DNA of 18,929 nt from Pseudomonadota bacterium (GCA_021845835.1 JAJZVE010000015.1:1-18929); one strand, 5' to 3'; counted from the stretch's first letter, positions 7,638 to 15,498 are shown. Notes: generated by a model not told the origin, from the letters alone. Translations and numbers: made by a program.

Positions 7638-8597
7638 CTACCACGCCAGGCCGCTGCGGGCGGCAGCTTCGGCCATGATCCGGTCGATCAGCCAGCCATG
7701 ATCGTGCCCGGCCAGCCGTGCCAGGATGACGAGATCGGAATCCACCGGATGCAGCCCGGCGAGCGGATTGACTTCCAGAAACATCGGCTGCCCGTCGGCA
7801 TCGCTGCGCAGATCGACGCGCCCGGCGTCACGGCAGCCGAGCGCGCGCCATGCGGCGAGCGCCACCTCGGCGGCGCGACGACCCTGCGCGTCCTCGGCCA
7901 GCCGGTAGCGCACGGCGGCATAGTTCTTCTTCGTCGCAAAGCCGTAGGTGGCGTCGCTGTCGATCTCCATCACGCCGATCGTGGTGGCGGCGTCGCCGCT
8001 GCCGAGAATGCCGACGGTGAATTCGCGTCCGGGCAGGAAGCGTTCCACCAGCACCGGCTGCCCGAAGCGCGCGATCAGCCGGCCGGCGGCGGCGGCAAGC
8101 TCGGTCGGGGAACGGCACAGGCTGCCCGGGCCGACGCCCTTTCCCGTGCCCTCGGCAACGGGTTTGACGAACAGCGGAAACGGCAGGTCGATGGGCGCGC
8201 CGGCGTTCTCAAGCACGCGGAAATCGGCCGTCGGCACGCCGGCATCGCGTGCCACCCGCTTGGTCAGGCCCTTGTGCAGACACAGCGCGAGCACGAGCGA
8301 ATCGCTGAACGTGACCGGGACGCCGTGCGCTTCCAGCAGCGCCGGCACCAGCGCCTCCCGCCCCGGACCGCGCAGCCCCTCGCAGATATTGAACACGATG
8401 TCCCAGTGCGCACCTGCGTGCAGCCGGCCAAGCAGTGCCTGCGCACGGCCGATGCGCTCGACCGCGTGGCCACGCGCGGCAAGACGGCCGGCGATGGCGG
8501 CGATCGTTTCCTCGGCATCGAACTCTGCGAGCTGCTCGGCATCGAGCGCCTCGCCGGCCCAGTCGGCGAGGGCGTCGTAGGTCAGGCCGATGCGCAT
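7638..8597 (-). CDS. ATP-grasp ligase, D-Ala-D-Ala ligase-like, coupled to kamA
   Basis: A 319-residue ATP-grasp enzyme similar to D-alanine-D-alanine ligases. The N-terminal domain has NICEGLRG (70-77) where Ddl has its N.xHGxxGEDG loop. The central domain has LFVKPVAEGTGKGV (142-155) and VLVERFLPGREFTVG (182-196). The metal-binding end is EVNPLAGLHP (275-284), where Ddl has EVNT.PG. The fold predicts formation of an acyl phosphate from one amino acid and attack by the amine of another. It starts inside the end of kamA (16 bp overlap at 8582-8597), which implies coupled translation and a shared pathway. It is unlikely to be the cell's main Ddl, since no cell-wall genes are near. A role joining beta-lysine to another amino acid is my inference. 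The ATG at 8597 begins the conserved MRIGLTYD strand. Confidence 0.8.
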   Translation of the reverse strand: MRIGLTYDALADWAGEALDAEQLAEFDAEETIAAIAGRLAARGHAVERIGRAQALLGRLHAGAHWDIVFNICEGLRGPGREALVPALLEAHGVPVTFSDSLVLALCLHKGLTKRVARDAGVPTADFRVLENAGAPIDLPFPLFVKPVAEGTGKGVGPGSLCRSPTELAAAAGRLIARFGQPVLVERFLPGREFTVGILGSGDAATTIGVMEIDSDATYGFATKKNYAAVRYRLAEDAQGRRAAEVALAAWRALGCRDAGRVDLRSDADGQPMFLEVNPLAGLHPVDSDLVILARLAGHDHGWLIDRIMAEAAARSGLAW

Positions 8598-9838
8598 GCG
8601 CCGTCCGGATCGTGATAGCGGTACAGTTGGCCTTCGAAGTTGCGCAGCAGCAGGTCGTCGCCGTCGCGCCCGACCACGTATTCCGGCAGCAGCGGGATCT
8701 TGCCGCCGCCGCCTGGCGCGTCGATGACGAAATGCGGCACCGCGTAGCCGGTGGTGTGGCCGCGCAGGCCGCGGATGATGGCGAGACCCGTCTCGACCGG
8801 CGTGCGGAAATGCGCCGAGCCGGTGATCGGGTCGCATTGGTACAGGTAGTAGGGTTTGACGCGCAGTTTCAGCAGCCCGTGCATCAGCCGGCGCATGGTG
8901 TCGATGTCGTCGTTGATGCCGCGCAGCAGCACCGTCTGGCTGCCGAGCGGGATGCCGGCATCGGCGAGCCGTGCCGTGCTCTCGGCCACTTCCGGCGTCA
9001 GCTCGTCCGGATGCGTGACGTGGATGCTCATCCACAGCGGATGGTAGCGGCGCAGCATGCGCACGAGGTCGCGGGTGATGCGCTGCGGCAGCACCAGCGG
9101 TACCTTCGTGCCGATGCGCAGGAACTCGACATGCGGGATGGCGCGCAGCCGGCTCAACAGCCATTCCAGCTTGTCGGTGGCGATGGTGAGCGGATCGCCG
9201 CCGGACAGCAGCACGTCGCGGATCGCCGGATGCGCCGCGATGTAATCGATGGCGCGCTGCCATTGCTGCAGGCTGAACGTGTATTCGCCGCCGCCGCCGA
9301 CCATGCGGCTGCGCGTGCAATAACGGCAATAGGTGCTGCAGAACCCGGTGGTCAGGAACAGCACGCGGTCGGGATAGCGATGCACCAGGCCGGGCACCGG
9401 CGCCGCGTGATCCTCGCCGAGCGGATCGTCCGATTCGCCGGGCAGACGCAGGTATTCGTCGCCGACCGGGATATGGGTGCGGCGCAGCGGCTGCAACGGG
9501 TCGTCCGCGCTGAACAGGCTGGCGTAGTAGGGCGTGATGCCGACCGGCAGCGGCCCGGTCTGCCGCGCGACCGCGGCGCGCTCGTCGTCGCTGAGGCGGA
9601 AGATGCGCGCCAGCCCGGCGAGGTCGCGGATGCGGTGGCGCAGTTGCCAGCGCCAGTCGTTCCACTCCTCGGCCGTCGCCTGGGGAAAATGGCGATGCCG
9701 GAAGGCACGCGCCCGTTCGGACTGCGGGAAGGCCGCCACCCGTTCGCGGTCTTTGACGGTCGTGGGAAACACCGGCCGCGCGAGCGCGGCCCCGGTGGAT
9801 GGAGGCTCGGCTTCGGCGGCCTCGCGCTCGTGGTCCAT
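8582..9838 (-). CDS. kamA: lysine 2,3-aminomutase (radical SAM, PLP)
   Basis: 418 residues from the ATG at 9838, which has AGAGGA eight bases upstream; a TTG at 9916 is in frame but adds a non-conserved leader. Features of the KamA family are present: EWNDWRWQ (58-65), the radical SAM cluster CSTYCRYC (C167, C171, C174), SGGDPL (212-217) and PGGGGKIP (375-382), whose Lys380 is the expected pyridoxal-phosphate lysine. The enzyme shifts the alpha-amino group of L-lysine to give beta-lysine. The size fits KamA better than the shorter EpmB, which acts on elongation factor P, and no efp or epmA is adjacent. An acetyltransferase (AblB), which would make acetyl-beta-lysine, is also absent; instead an ATP-grasp gene overlaps the 3' end. 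Both are read leftward from a 271 bp divergent gap. Confidence 0.9.
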   Translation of the reverse strand: MDHEREAAEAEPPSTGAALARPVFPTTVKDRERVAAFPQSERARAFRHRHFPQATAEEWNDWRWQLRHRIRDLAGLARIFRLSDDERAAVARQTGPLPVGITPYYASLFSADDPLQPLRRTHIPVGDEYLRLPGESDDPLGEDHAAPVPGLVHRYPDRVLFLTTGFCSTYCRYCTRSRMVGGGGEYTFSLQQWQRAIDYIAAHPAIRDVLLSGGDPLTIATDKLEWLLSRLRAIPHVEFLRIGTKVPLVLPQRITRDLVRMLRRYHPLWMSIHVTHPDELTPEVAESTARLADAGIPLGSQTVLLRGINDDIDTMRRLMHGLLKLRVKPYYLYQCDPITGSAHFRTPVETGLAIIRGLRGHTTGYAVPHFVIDAPGGGGKIPLLPEYVVGRDGDDLLLRNFEGQLYRYHDPDGACASA

Positions 9839-10109
9839 GTCGCATGTCCTCTTGGTTCGCGCCGACGCCGGGATGGCGCCGCGCCGCGCGGGGGCCGACT
9901 CGGCCGATGCCGGCAATTAAGCCAGATCGCCCCGCGCTGGCCATCCTTTCTTTGCAGCAGACGGCAGCATTGAACCGAATTCATGGCATCGAAGATGTCT
10001 GTGACTTTGCTGTGGCAAGAACATTCGCATCCGGCCAAGCAATCAGCGATGCCGCGCGCCGTCGCCTGCGGCGCTTGCCCGCAGCCCTCGGCGCAGGCAG
10101 ATCGGGCGC
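9839..10109. other. divergent intergenic region between kamA and the DUF1489 gene
   Basis: This gap holds both 5' leaders. Its middle (about 9945-10050) is visibly lower in GC than the flanks, as expected for a promoter region. I saw no convincing sigma-70 box pair, operator palindrome or riboswitch. Short frames crossing it (for example near 9983-10399) are arginine/alanine-rich shadows and are not called. Confidence 0.45.
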
Positions 10110-10532
10110 ATGCTGCACCTGATGAAGCTCGCCGTCGGCGTCCGCGACCTGACCCACCTGCGGGATCTGCAGGCCGGGCGCGCCCGGACGGCGCCGCCGC
10201 TCCGTCACCTGACCCGCAACCAGCCGCGGCGCGCCGCCGAGGTGCTGGACGGCGGCTCGATCTACTGGGTGATCGGGGGCGCGCTGCTGGTGCGCCAGCG
10301 CATCCTGGACATCCGCCCGGCGCCGGACGCGGACGGCACGGCGCGCACCGCGCTGCTGCTGGACCCGACGCTGGTGCCGGTCGCGGCGCGCCCGGTTAAG
10401 CCGTTCCAGGGCTGGCGCTATCTGGCCGCCGCCGCGGCGCCCGCCGATCTGGCCGCGCCCGCGGCGGGGCGCTGGACGGAGGAGTTGCCGGCCGCGCTGC
10501 AGCGCGAGCTGCGGGCACTCGGCCTGCTATAG
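10110..10532 (+). CDS. DUF1489 family protein
   Basis: A 140-residue protein that I recognise as the DUF1489 family, widespread in Alphaproteobacteria and without a known function. Family blocks seen are KLAVGVRDLTHL (6-17), LRHLTRNQPRRAAEVL (31-46), GGSIYWVIGGALLVRQRILDI (48-68), KPFQGWRYL (96-104) and a C-terminal LQRELRALGLL. It is soluble, with no signal peptide; the WVIGGALLV stretch is too short and embedded to be a clear membrane helix. The ATG at 10110 lies at the usual family start, and a second ATG at 10122 is possible. It stands alone, divergent from kamA and followed by a lower-GC spacer. Confidence 0.85.
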   Translation: MLHLMKLAVGVRDLTHLRDLQAGRARTAPPLRHLTRNQPRRAAEVLDGGSIYWVIGGALLVRQRILDIRPAPDADGTARTALLLDPTLVPVAARPVKPFQGWRYLAAAAAPADLAAPAAGRWTEELPAALQRELRALGLL

Positions 10533-10563
10533 CCGGATTTGCATTGCGCGTGTGGAATAACAG

Positions 10564-10592
10564 TTGCGAAACGGCCCAGGTTAGTCCATAGA
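10564..10592 (+). promoter_or_regulatory. possible sigma-70-like promoter before the His-rich gene
   Basis: TTGCGA (10564-10569) and CATAGA (10587-10592) are separated by 17 bp in a lower-GC patch about 70 bp before the GTG start at 10664. The -35 match is fair and the -10 match is weak. The placement fits the small gene downstream, but this is only a suggestion. Confidence 0.25.
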
Positions 10593-10663
10593 TGTTTCAG
10601 GCATGTAGTCGCCGTTGCTGCTACGCGCCTTTCACCCTGCCACCCTGCTGCGGAGCCCATCCT

Positions 10664-10867
10664 GTGACCCTCACCCGCCGTTCCCGGCTCACCGCTCTCG
10701 GCGTCGCTCTGCCGGTTGCGCTGACCGCCGTTGCCGCCGAGGCCGCCACCACCCCCTCGCTGCACCGCCACAAGAAGCACCACGCCCATGCGGCGAGCGC
10801 GCATTCGCGCCACCGCAAGGCGCATCACACCACGGCTGCGGTCGCGCATCCGCGCACCCAGGCCTGA
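10664..10867 (+). CDS. small secreted histidine-rich basic protein
   Basis: 67 residues from a GTG start with GGAG eight bases upstream. An in-frame ATG at 10592 would add a cysteine-rich leader with atypical codon use and would overlap the likely promoter, so I reject it. The N-terminus is a signal peptide: TRRSRL, a hydrophobic core LTALGVALPVALTAV, then AEA before ATT. The predicted mature part is about 40 residues with 10 His (HRHKKHHAH and HRKAHH patches), several Arg/Lys and no Asp or Glu. It is therefore a very basic periplasmic peptide that could bind transition metals or polyanions; this is inference from composition. I do not recognise a named family. A strong hairpin follows the stop, marking it as a single-gene unit. 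Confidence 0.6.
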   Translation: MTLTRRSRLTALGVALPVALTAVAAEAATTPSLHRHKKHHAHAASAHSRHRKAHHTTAAVAHPRTQA

Positions 10868-11046
10868 GCCGCCGCCGCGCCGTCGCGCGGGCCTGCCCGC
10901 GCGACGCTTTCATGTGACTGACGCACGCCGATCGCACCGGCCGCATCCCGCCGCGATCATCCCGCGTAGCGGCAACCTCGGCGCCGTGTAGCCACCAGTA
11001 CCCTGTCGCCGGCCTCGGCATCGATTGCCGCCGCACACTGGCGCTG
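10868..11046. other. intergenic stretch after the His-rich gene
   Basis: Apart from the hairpin at 10881-10910 I see nothing identifiable. A rightward frame is open from 10918 into the hypothetical coding stretch at 11047 but has no ATG, GTG or TTG in its first part. Confidence 0.4.
10881..10910 (+). terminator. intrinsic-terminator-like hairpin after the His-rich gene
   Basis: A perfect inverted repeat with 12-base arms, CGTCGCGCGGGC (10881-10892) and GCCCGCGCGACG (10895-10906), is separated by two bases, so the practical loop is about four bases. It is followed by CTTTC, a short T-run. It begins 13 bp after the stop of the His-rich gene. The stem is very stable; the T-run is weak, so termination efficiency is uncertain. 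Confidence 0.65.
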
Positions 11047-11292
11047 GTGTTCGGGCTGATCCGGACCCACGTGATCCGCGACCGCGCCGACAGCCCGCTC
11101 GGCCGCGGCAAGCTGCTGCGGAAGACGCGGTGGTCCGAGGCCGCGTGGATCGTCGCCACGCCGCTGTTCATGCGCCTGCCGGCCGGTCCGCCGCGGTCGC
11201 ATGCCTTCGTGATCGCCGTGCTGCCCGGCCTGGGAGGCATGGACCCGTTCATGCGGATTGACTATCCCGTCCCCCTCACCCGCTATCCCTGA
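11047..11292 (+). CDS. hypothetical short protein or 5'-truncated gene remnant upstream of hpnN
   Basis: An 81-residue frame from a GTG, ending 17 bp before hpnN. The first 46 codons all end in G or C and the amino-acid mix is balanced (for example RTHVIRDRADSPLGRGKLL, then WIVATPLFMRL and FVIAVLPGLGGMDPF), which is what real genes here look like. The open frame continues upstream to 10918 without a good start, so this may be the 3' remnant of a longer gene. I do not recognise the family. A leftward frame shares the same third positions but is arginine/serine-rich and looks like a shadow. If translated, its end near hpnN could aid hpnN translation, since hpnN lacks a clear ribosome site. Confidence 0.35.
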   Translation: MFGLIRTHVIRDRADSPLGRGKLLRKTRWSEAAWIVATPLFMRLPAGPPRSHAFVIAVLPGLGGMDPFMRIDYPVPLTRYP

Positions 11293-11309
11293 TCGGTCCA
11301 GCCGCAGCC

Positions 11310-13895
11310 ATGTCCCTGCCCAGTCTGCTCGCCGCCCTGGTCGGGCGTCTGCAGCGTCGCGCGCCGCTCGTCGTGTTTGTCGGCGTGCTGCTCACGATCG
11401 CCTCCGCCTGGTACGGCGCCACGCATCTGGCCGTCACCACGGACACCGATGCCCTGTTCTCCGACAGCCTGCCCTGGCGGCAGCGGCAGATCGCCTACGA
11501 TCGCGCGTTTCCCCAGTTCAGCGATCTGCTGGTGGCCGTGATCGACGCCAGGCTGCCGGAGGAGGCGGACCAGACTGCCGCCGCGCTGGCCGACGCGCTG
11601 GCCCCCGACACGGCGCATTTCCGCGACGTGCGCAGGCCGGACGCGGCCCCCTATCTGCAGCGCAACGGGCTGATGTTCCTGGACACCAGGCAGCTCGGCG
11701 ACCTGTTGGACCACATTATCGACGCCCAGCCCTTCCTCGGCCAACTGGTCGCCGACCCCAGCGCGCGCGGCCTGTTCTCAGCCCTCAGCCTGCTCGCGAC
11801 CGGCGTCGCGCGCGGCCAGGCCGACCTCACCGCCTTCGCCGGGCCGCTGCGCGGCTTCCAGGCGGCGCTGGCCGCGGCCGCCGCGGGGCATCCGCAGCCG
11901 CTGTCCTGGGAGGATCTGCTGACCGGCAAGCTCGCGGCCCAGGCCGGGCGGTTCCGCTTCGTGCTGGCGCAGGCGAAGCTTGACTATTCGGGGCTGGAAC
12001 CCGGCGCCGCCGCGACCGCGGCGATGCGGGCGGCGATCGGCCGCCTGCCGTTCGTGCGCGACGGCAGCGCCCATGTGCGCATCACCGGCGGCGTGGCGCT
12101 GGCGGATGAGGAGTTCGGCAGCGTGTTCCGCGGCATCGCCATCGGCACCGTCGGCACGCTGCTGCTGATCGCGCTCTGGCTCGTGCTCGCGGTGCGCTCC
12201 TGGCGGCTCATCCTGCCGATGCTGATGACGCTGTGGCTCGGGCTGGCGCTGACCGTCGGCTTCGCGGCACTGGCGGTCGGCACGCTCAATCTCATCTCGC
12301 TCGCCTTCAGCGTTCTGTTCATCGGCATCGCCGTCGATTTCGCGATCCAGATCAGCGTCCGCTTCCGTGCCGCCCTGGTGGAGGCGCGCGACCCGGCGCT
12401 CGCCCTGCAGCAGGTGGCGCGCATTGTCGGGCCGGAGGTGATGGTGGCCGCCGCCGCCGCCGCCAGCGGCTTCTTCGCCTTCGTGCCGACCAACTTCGCC
12501 GGCGTTTCCGAGCTGGGGCTGATTGCCGGCGTCGGCATGGTGATTGCGTTCCTCTGCACGCTGCTGTTCCTGCCGGCGGCGATCGCCCTGTTCCGGCCGC
12601 GGCCGGAGGCGCTGCCGGTGGGGTTCGGCTGGGGCGATGCCGCCGAAGCACGGCTGACGCGGGCGCATCGGCCGCTGCTCGCCGCGTTCGCGCTGCTCGG
12701 CCTGGCCGGCGCCGCGCTGCTGCCGACGCTGCGCTTCGACGCCGATCCGCTGCACACGAAGAACCCCGATACCGAGGCGATGCGCACCCTCGCCGACCTG
12801 ATGGGATCGCCGGTGACCGACCCCTACACGGTCGAGATCCTGTCTCCCTCGCTCGCCGTGGCCGACGCGCTCGCCGGCCGGCTGCGCGGCCTGAAGCTGG
12901 TGGACAGCGTGCTGACGCTGTCGAGTTTCGTGCCGCAGGACCAGCCGGCCAGGCTGGCGCTGATTGCCGATGCCGCCAACATCCTGGGCGCGACGCTGGC
13001 GCCGAGCACGCCGGAAGCGCCGGTCACGCCTGACGACCTGCGGCTCGCCGCCCGTACCGCCGAGGCGGAAATCGCCGGCGCCGTGCCGCATTTGCCGCCC
13101 GACAGCCCGCTGCGCGCCATCGGCGACGACCTGCGCCGGCTGGCCGCTGCGCCGGATGAGATGCTGATGGCGACGAATGCCGCCCTGATCCGCTTCCTGC
13201 CGGCCCAACTGGATCGGCTGCGCCTGGCGCTGGACGCGCATCCGGTGACCGTCGCCGACGTCCCGCCCGAGATCAGGCGGGACTGGCTGCTGCCCGACGG
13301 GCGGGCGCGTTTGCAGGTCGTCGGCACGCCGCAGACGCATGGCAGTCGCGGCCTGCAGGCCCTGGTGGCGGAGGTGCGCCGCATCGCGCCGGACGCACAG
13401 GGCACCGCCGTCGGCATCGTCGAAAGCGCCCGCACCATCGTCGGCGCCTTCCGCACCGCGGCGCTGCTGGCGCTCGCCGCCATCGCGGTCATTCTGGCCA
13501 TCGCCCTGCGCCGCGTGCGCGACGTGGCGCTGGTGATGGCGCCGCTGCTGCTGTCCTCGCTGCTCACCGTGGTCGCGGTCACGGTGCTGGGATTGCGGCT
13601 GAACTTCGCCAACGTCATCGCGCTGCCGCTGCTGCTCGGCGTCGGCGTGTCGTTCAACGTCTATTTCGTGATGAACTGGCGCAAGGGCGGGGACCGTTTC
13701 CTGGGCACCGCGACCGCGCGGGCGATTGCCTTCTCGGCGCTGACCACCGGCACCGCCTTCGGCTCGCTCGCGCTCTCGGCGCATCCGGGTACGGCGAGCA
13801 TGGGCAGGCTGCTGCTGCTCAGTCTCGGCAGCACCGTCGTCACCACGCTGGTGTTCGAGCCGACGCTGCTGCGCGTGCTGCGGCCGCGGCGTTGA
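11310..13895 (+). CDS. hpnN: hopanoid transporter HpnN (RND/MMPL superfamily)
   Basis: 861 residues with the MMPL layout: one N-terminal helix (18-36), a large periplasmic loop (about 37-270), six helices (about 273-472), a second loop (about 473-712) and five helices (716-734, 739-762, 765-788, 802-825, 832-850). That gives 12 helices in two pseudo-repeats. The conserved GIAVDFAIQISVRFR stretch (339-353) holds Asp343 in helix 4, where RND/MMPL pumps carry a proton-relay acid. The equivalent stretch in the second half reads GVGVSFNVYFVMNWRKG (777-793) with no acid. HpnN moves hopanoids from the inner toward the outer membrane. It faces the ispA-hpnMIJK operon with one methyltransferase gene between. 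No Shine-Dalgarno sequence is visible before the ATG. Confidence 0.92.
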   Translation: MSLPSLLAALVGRLQRRAPLVVFVGVLLTIASAWYGATHLAVTTDTDALFSDSLPWRQRQIAYDRAFPQFSDLLVAVIDARLPEEADQTAAALADALAPDTAHFRDVRRPDAAPYLQRNGLMFLDTRQLGDLLDHIIDAQPFLGQLVADPSARGLFSALSLLATGVARGQADLTAFAGPLRGFQAALAAAAAGHPQPLSWEDLLTGKLAAQAGRFRFVLAQAKLDYSGLEPGAAATAAMRAAIGRLPFVRDGSAHVRITGGVALADEEFGSVFRGIAIGTVGTLLLIALWLVLAVRSWRLILPMLMTLWLGLALTVGFAALAVGTLNLISLAFSVLFIGIAVDFAIQISVRFRAALVEARDPALALQQVARIVGPEVMVAAAAAASGFFAFVPTNFAGVSELGLIAGVGMVIAFLCTLLFLPAAIALFRPRPEALPVGFGWGDAAEARLTRAHRPLLAAFALLGLAGAALLPTLRFDADPLHTKNPDTEAMRTLADLMGSPVTDPYTVEILSPSLAVADALAGRLRGLKLVDSVLTLSSFVPQDQPARLALIADAANILGATLAPSTPEAPVTPDDLRLAARTAEAEIAGAVPHLPPDSPLRAIGDDLRRLAAAPDEMLMATNAALIRFLPAQLDRLRLALDAHPVTVADVPPEIRRDWLLPDGRARLQVVGTPQTHGSRGLQALVAEVRRIAPDAQGTAVGIVESARTIVGAFRTAALLALAAIAVILAIALRRVRDVALVMAPLLLSSLLTVVAVTVLGLRLNFANVIALPLLLGVGVSFNVYFVMNWRKGGDRFLGTATARAIAFSALTTGTAFGSLALSAHPGTASMGRLLLLSLGSTVVTTLVFEPTLLRVLRPRR

Positions 13896-13945
13896 CGGGC
13901 GGCGCGCGACGGCGGCAGATCGTCTGACGGGATCGGGAGGGACGG

Positions 13946-14692
13946 ATGCCCTGGGTGCCGCCCATGAACCGGGAGGAGCGGCTGAAGGCCCTGCTCGTCC
14001 CGCCGGCGCTGCAACGGTGGTACCATGTCCGGCGCGAATTGCGCCACGGCGAGCGCGAGTTGCATCTGGTGCCGCTGCTGGCCGACCCGCGCCGCGTTTC
14101 GGTCGATGCCGGCGCCAACCGCGGCGTCTGGACCGAGATGCTGCGCCGCCATTCGCGTGGTGTCTGCGCGTTCGAGCCGAACCCGAAGATGTTTGCCGAA
14201 CTCCGCCGCTGCGCGCGGCGCGAGGTGGTCACCCACCCGTTCGCGCTGTCCGACCGTACCGGCAGTGCCGATCTGCTGGTGCCGCGCGGCGCGCACGGCT
14301 ATTCCAACCAGGGCGCCTCGCTGAGCGCGCGGCGCATCGGCGACGGGCGGTTCGGCGTCGTGCAGGTGGCGACGCGACGGCTGGACGATCTCGATCTCGG
14401 GCCGATCGGATTCATCAAGGTCGATGTCGAGGGCCACGAACTCGCGGTGCTGGAGGGTGCATGCGCGACGCTGCGCCGCGACCGGCCGACGCTGGTGGTG
14501 GAGATCGAGGAACGCTACAACGACCGCCCGATCGGCGAGCTGCTGCGTGCCGTCTGCGATTTCGGCTATTTCGCCATGTGCCTGCAGCGTGGGCGCCTGT
14601 GCGCGGCCAGTGACGTCGATCTGGTCGCCTGCCACAGCAGGCCGGCGTCGCGCGCCGATTACGTGTTCAACTGGATCTTCTTCCCGGCCTGA
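13946..14692 (+). CDS. FkbM-family methyltransferase
   Basis: A 248-residue class I methyltransferase of the FkbM type. The signature blocks are DAGANRGVW (54-62), FEPNPKMF (75-82), FALSDRTGSADLLVP (98-112), RRLDDLDLGPIGFIKVDVEGHE (about 149-170) and VVEIEERYN (186-194). Family members mostly O-methylate sugars and related hydroxyls using S-adenosylmethionine. The gene starts 50 bp after hpnN on the same strand with a strong GGGAGGGA site before the ATG, so co-transcription is likely. It lies within the hopanoid island, where a polar-head or sugar methylation is a reasonable but unproven guess. Its last 34 bp overlap the 3' end of convergent hpnK. Confidence 0.87.
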   Translation: MPWVPPMNREERLKALLVPPALQRWYHVRRELRHGERELHLVPLLADPRRVSVDAGANRGVWTEMLRRHSRGVCAFEPNPKMFAELRRCARREVVTHPFALSDRTGSADLLVPRGAHGYSNQGASLSARRIGDGRFGVVQVATRRLDDLDLGPIGFIKVDVEGHELAVLEGACATLRRDRPTLVVEIEERYNDRPIGELLRAVCDFGYFAMCLQRGRLCAASDVDLVACHSRPASRADYVFNWIFFPA

Positions 14693-15498
14693 GCCAGCGC
14701 CGCGCGCACGGCGGGGCTGAGCAGCGCGGCCAGTTCCGCCTCGTGCTCATATTCTGGCATCATGGCGCTGATCACAGCGTCGCGCCGTGCCGCCGGGTGG
14801 AAATAGAGTTCGCAGGCGCCGTCCGGCAGGTTCGCCAGCAGCCGCGACACGCGCGGCGCCGTCATGTGCCCGCTCCACGCGATCCCGAACACTGAGTCAT
14901 CCGCTGCGACGCCGGCCTTGCGCACCTGACGCCGCAGCACGCCGCTCCACGCATGCAGGGCGTGGGCGCCCAGGGCCGGCCGCGCGCCGCACGCCGCCAG
15001 CACGCGCGGCGGTTCCGCCGGCACGCGGATGCGCGCGAGGCCGAATTCCCGCCCGATGCGCAGCATCAGCGCCGCGACCGTCGGGTGCAACTGCATGTGC
15101 TTGTGCGCGTCGGCATGATCGAGCGTCAATCCGGTCGCCGCGAAGGCGGCGAACTGGGCGCGGATTTCCGCGGCCAACTGCCGCCGCACATGCGGGAGAA
15201 AAAAATAGCGCAGGCCGAGCCGCAACTGGTCGGACGGAAACCAGCCGCGCGCATCCACCAGCGCCGGAATCGCCGCCGGCGGCAGCACCGCCGGCCCCTC
15301 CACCGCCACCAGATGCAGGCCCACGCGCAACGACGGCATCCGGCGCGCGCGCCGCGCCGCGTCCTCGGCCGCAGCCCCTGCGACCATCAGGCTCGCATGC
15401 GTCAGCACGCCGTCGCGATGCGCGCGCTCCACCCCTTCGTTCACCGCCTCCGACAGGCCGAAATCGTCGGCCGTCAGGATGACGCGCCGCTGCCCCAT
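14659..15498 (-). CDS. hpnK: hopanoid biosynthesis deacetylase HpnK
   Basis: A 279-residue ChbG/YdjC-fold carbohydrate deacetylase. Metal and catalytic motifs are TADDFG (9-14), GLHL (60-63), DHADAHKHMQLHP (127-139) and YFHP (232-235). In the hopanoid route HpnK removes the acetyl group from the GlcNAc that HpnI attaches to bacteriohopanetetrol, giving the glucosamine form used by HpnJ. The start ATG overlaps the hpnJ stop by one base (TGATG), so translation is coupled. It is the last gene of the leftward operon, and its end overlaps the convergent FkbM gene. The assignment rests on family motifs plus the adjacent hpnI and hpnJ, which separate it from generic chitooligosaccharide deacetylases. 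Confidence 0.92.
   Translation of the reverse strand: MGQRRVILTADDFGLSEAVNEGVERAHRDGVLTHASLMVAGAAAEDAARRARRMPSLRVGLHLVAVEGPAVLPPAAIPALVDARGWFPSDQLRLGLRYFFLPHVRRQLAAEIRAQFAAFAATGLTLDHADAHKHMQLHPTVAALMLRIGREFGLARIRVPAEPPRVLAACGARPALGAHALHAWSGVLRRQVRKAGVAADDSVFGIAWSGHMTAPRVSRLLANLPDGACELYFHPAARRDAVISAMMPEYEHEAELAALLSPAVRAALAQAGKKIQLNT

Noticed and set aside
8598..9944. Upstream extension of the ATP-grasp gene
   Set aside because: The extra part is an off-frame reading of kamA; the conserved ligase begins at 8597.
9839..10109. Possible lysine riboswitch upstream of kamA
   Set aside because: The leader is short and I could not see the multi-stem pattern needed.
11778..13784. Long leftward open frame opposite hpnN
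   Set aside because: It is arginine/glutamine-rich without domains and mirrors the high-GC3 codons of hpnN; a shadow.
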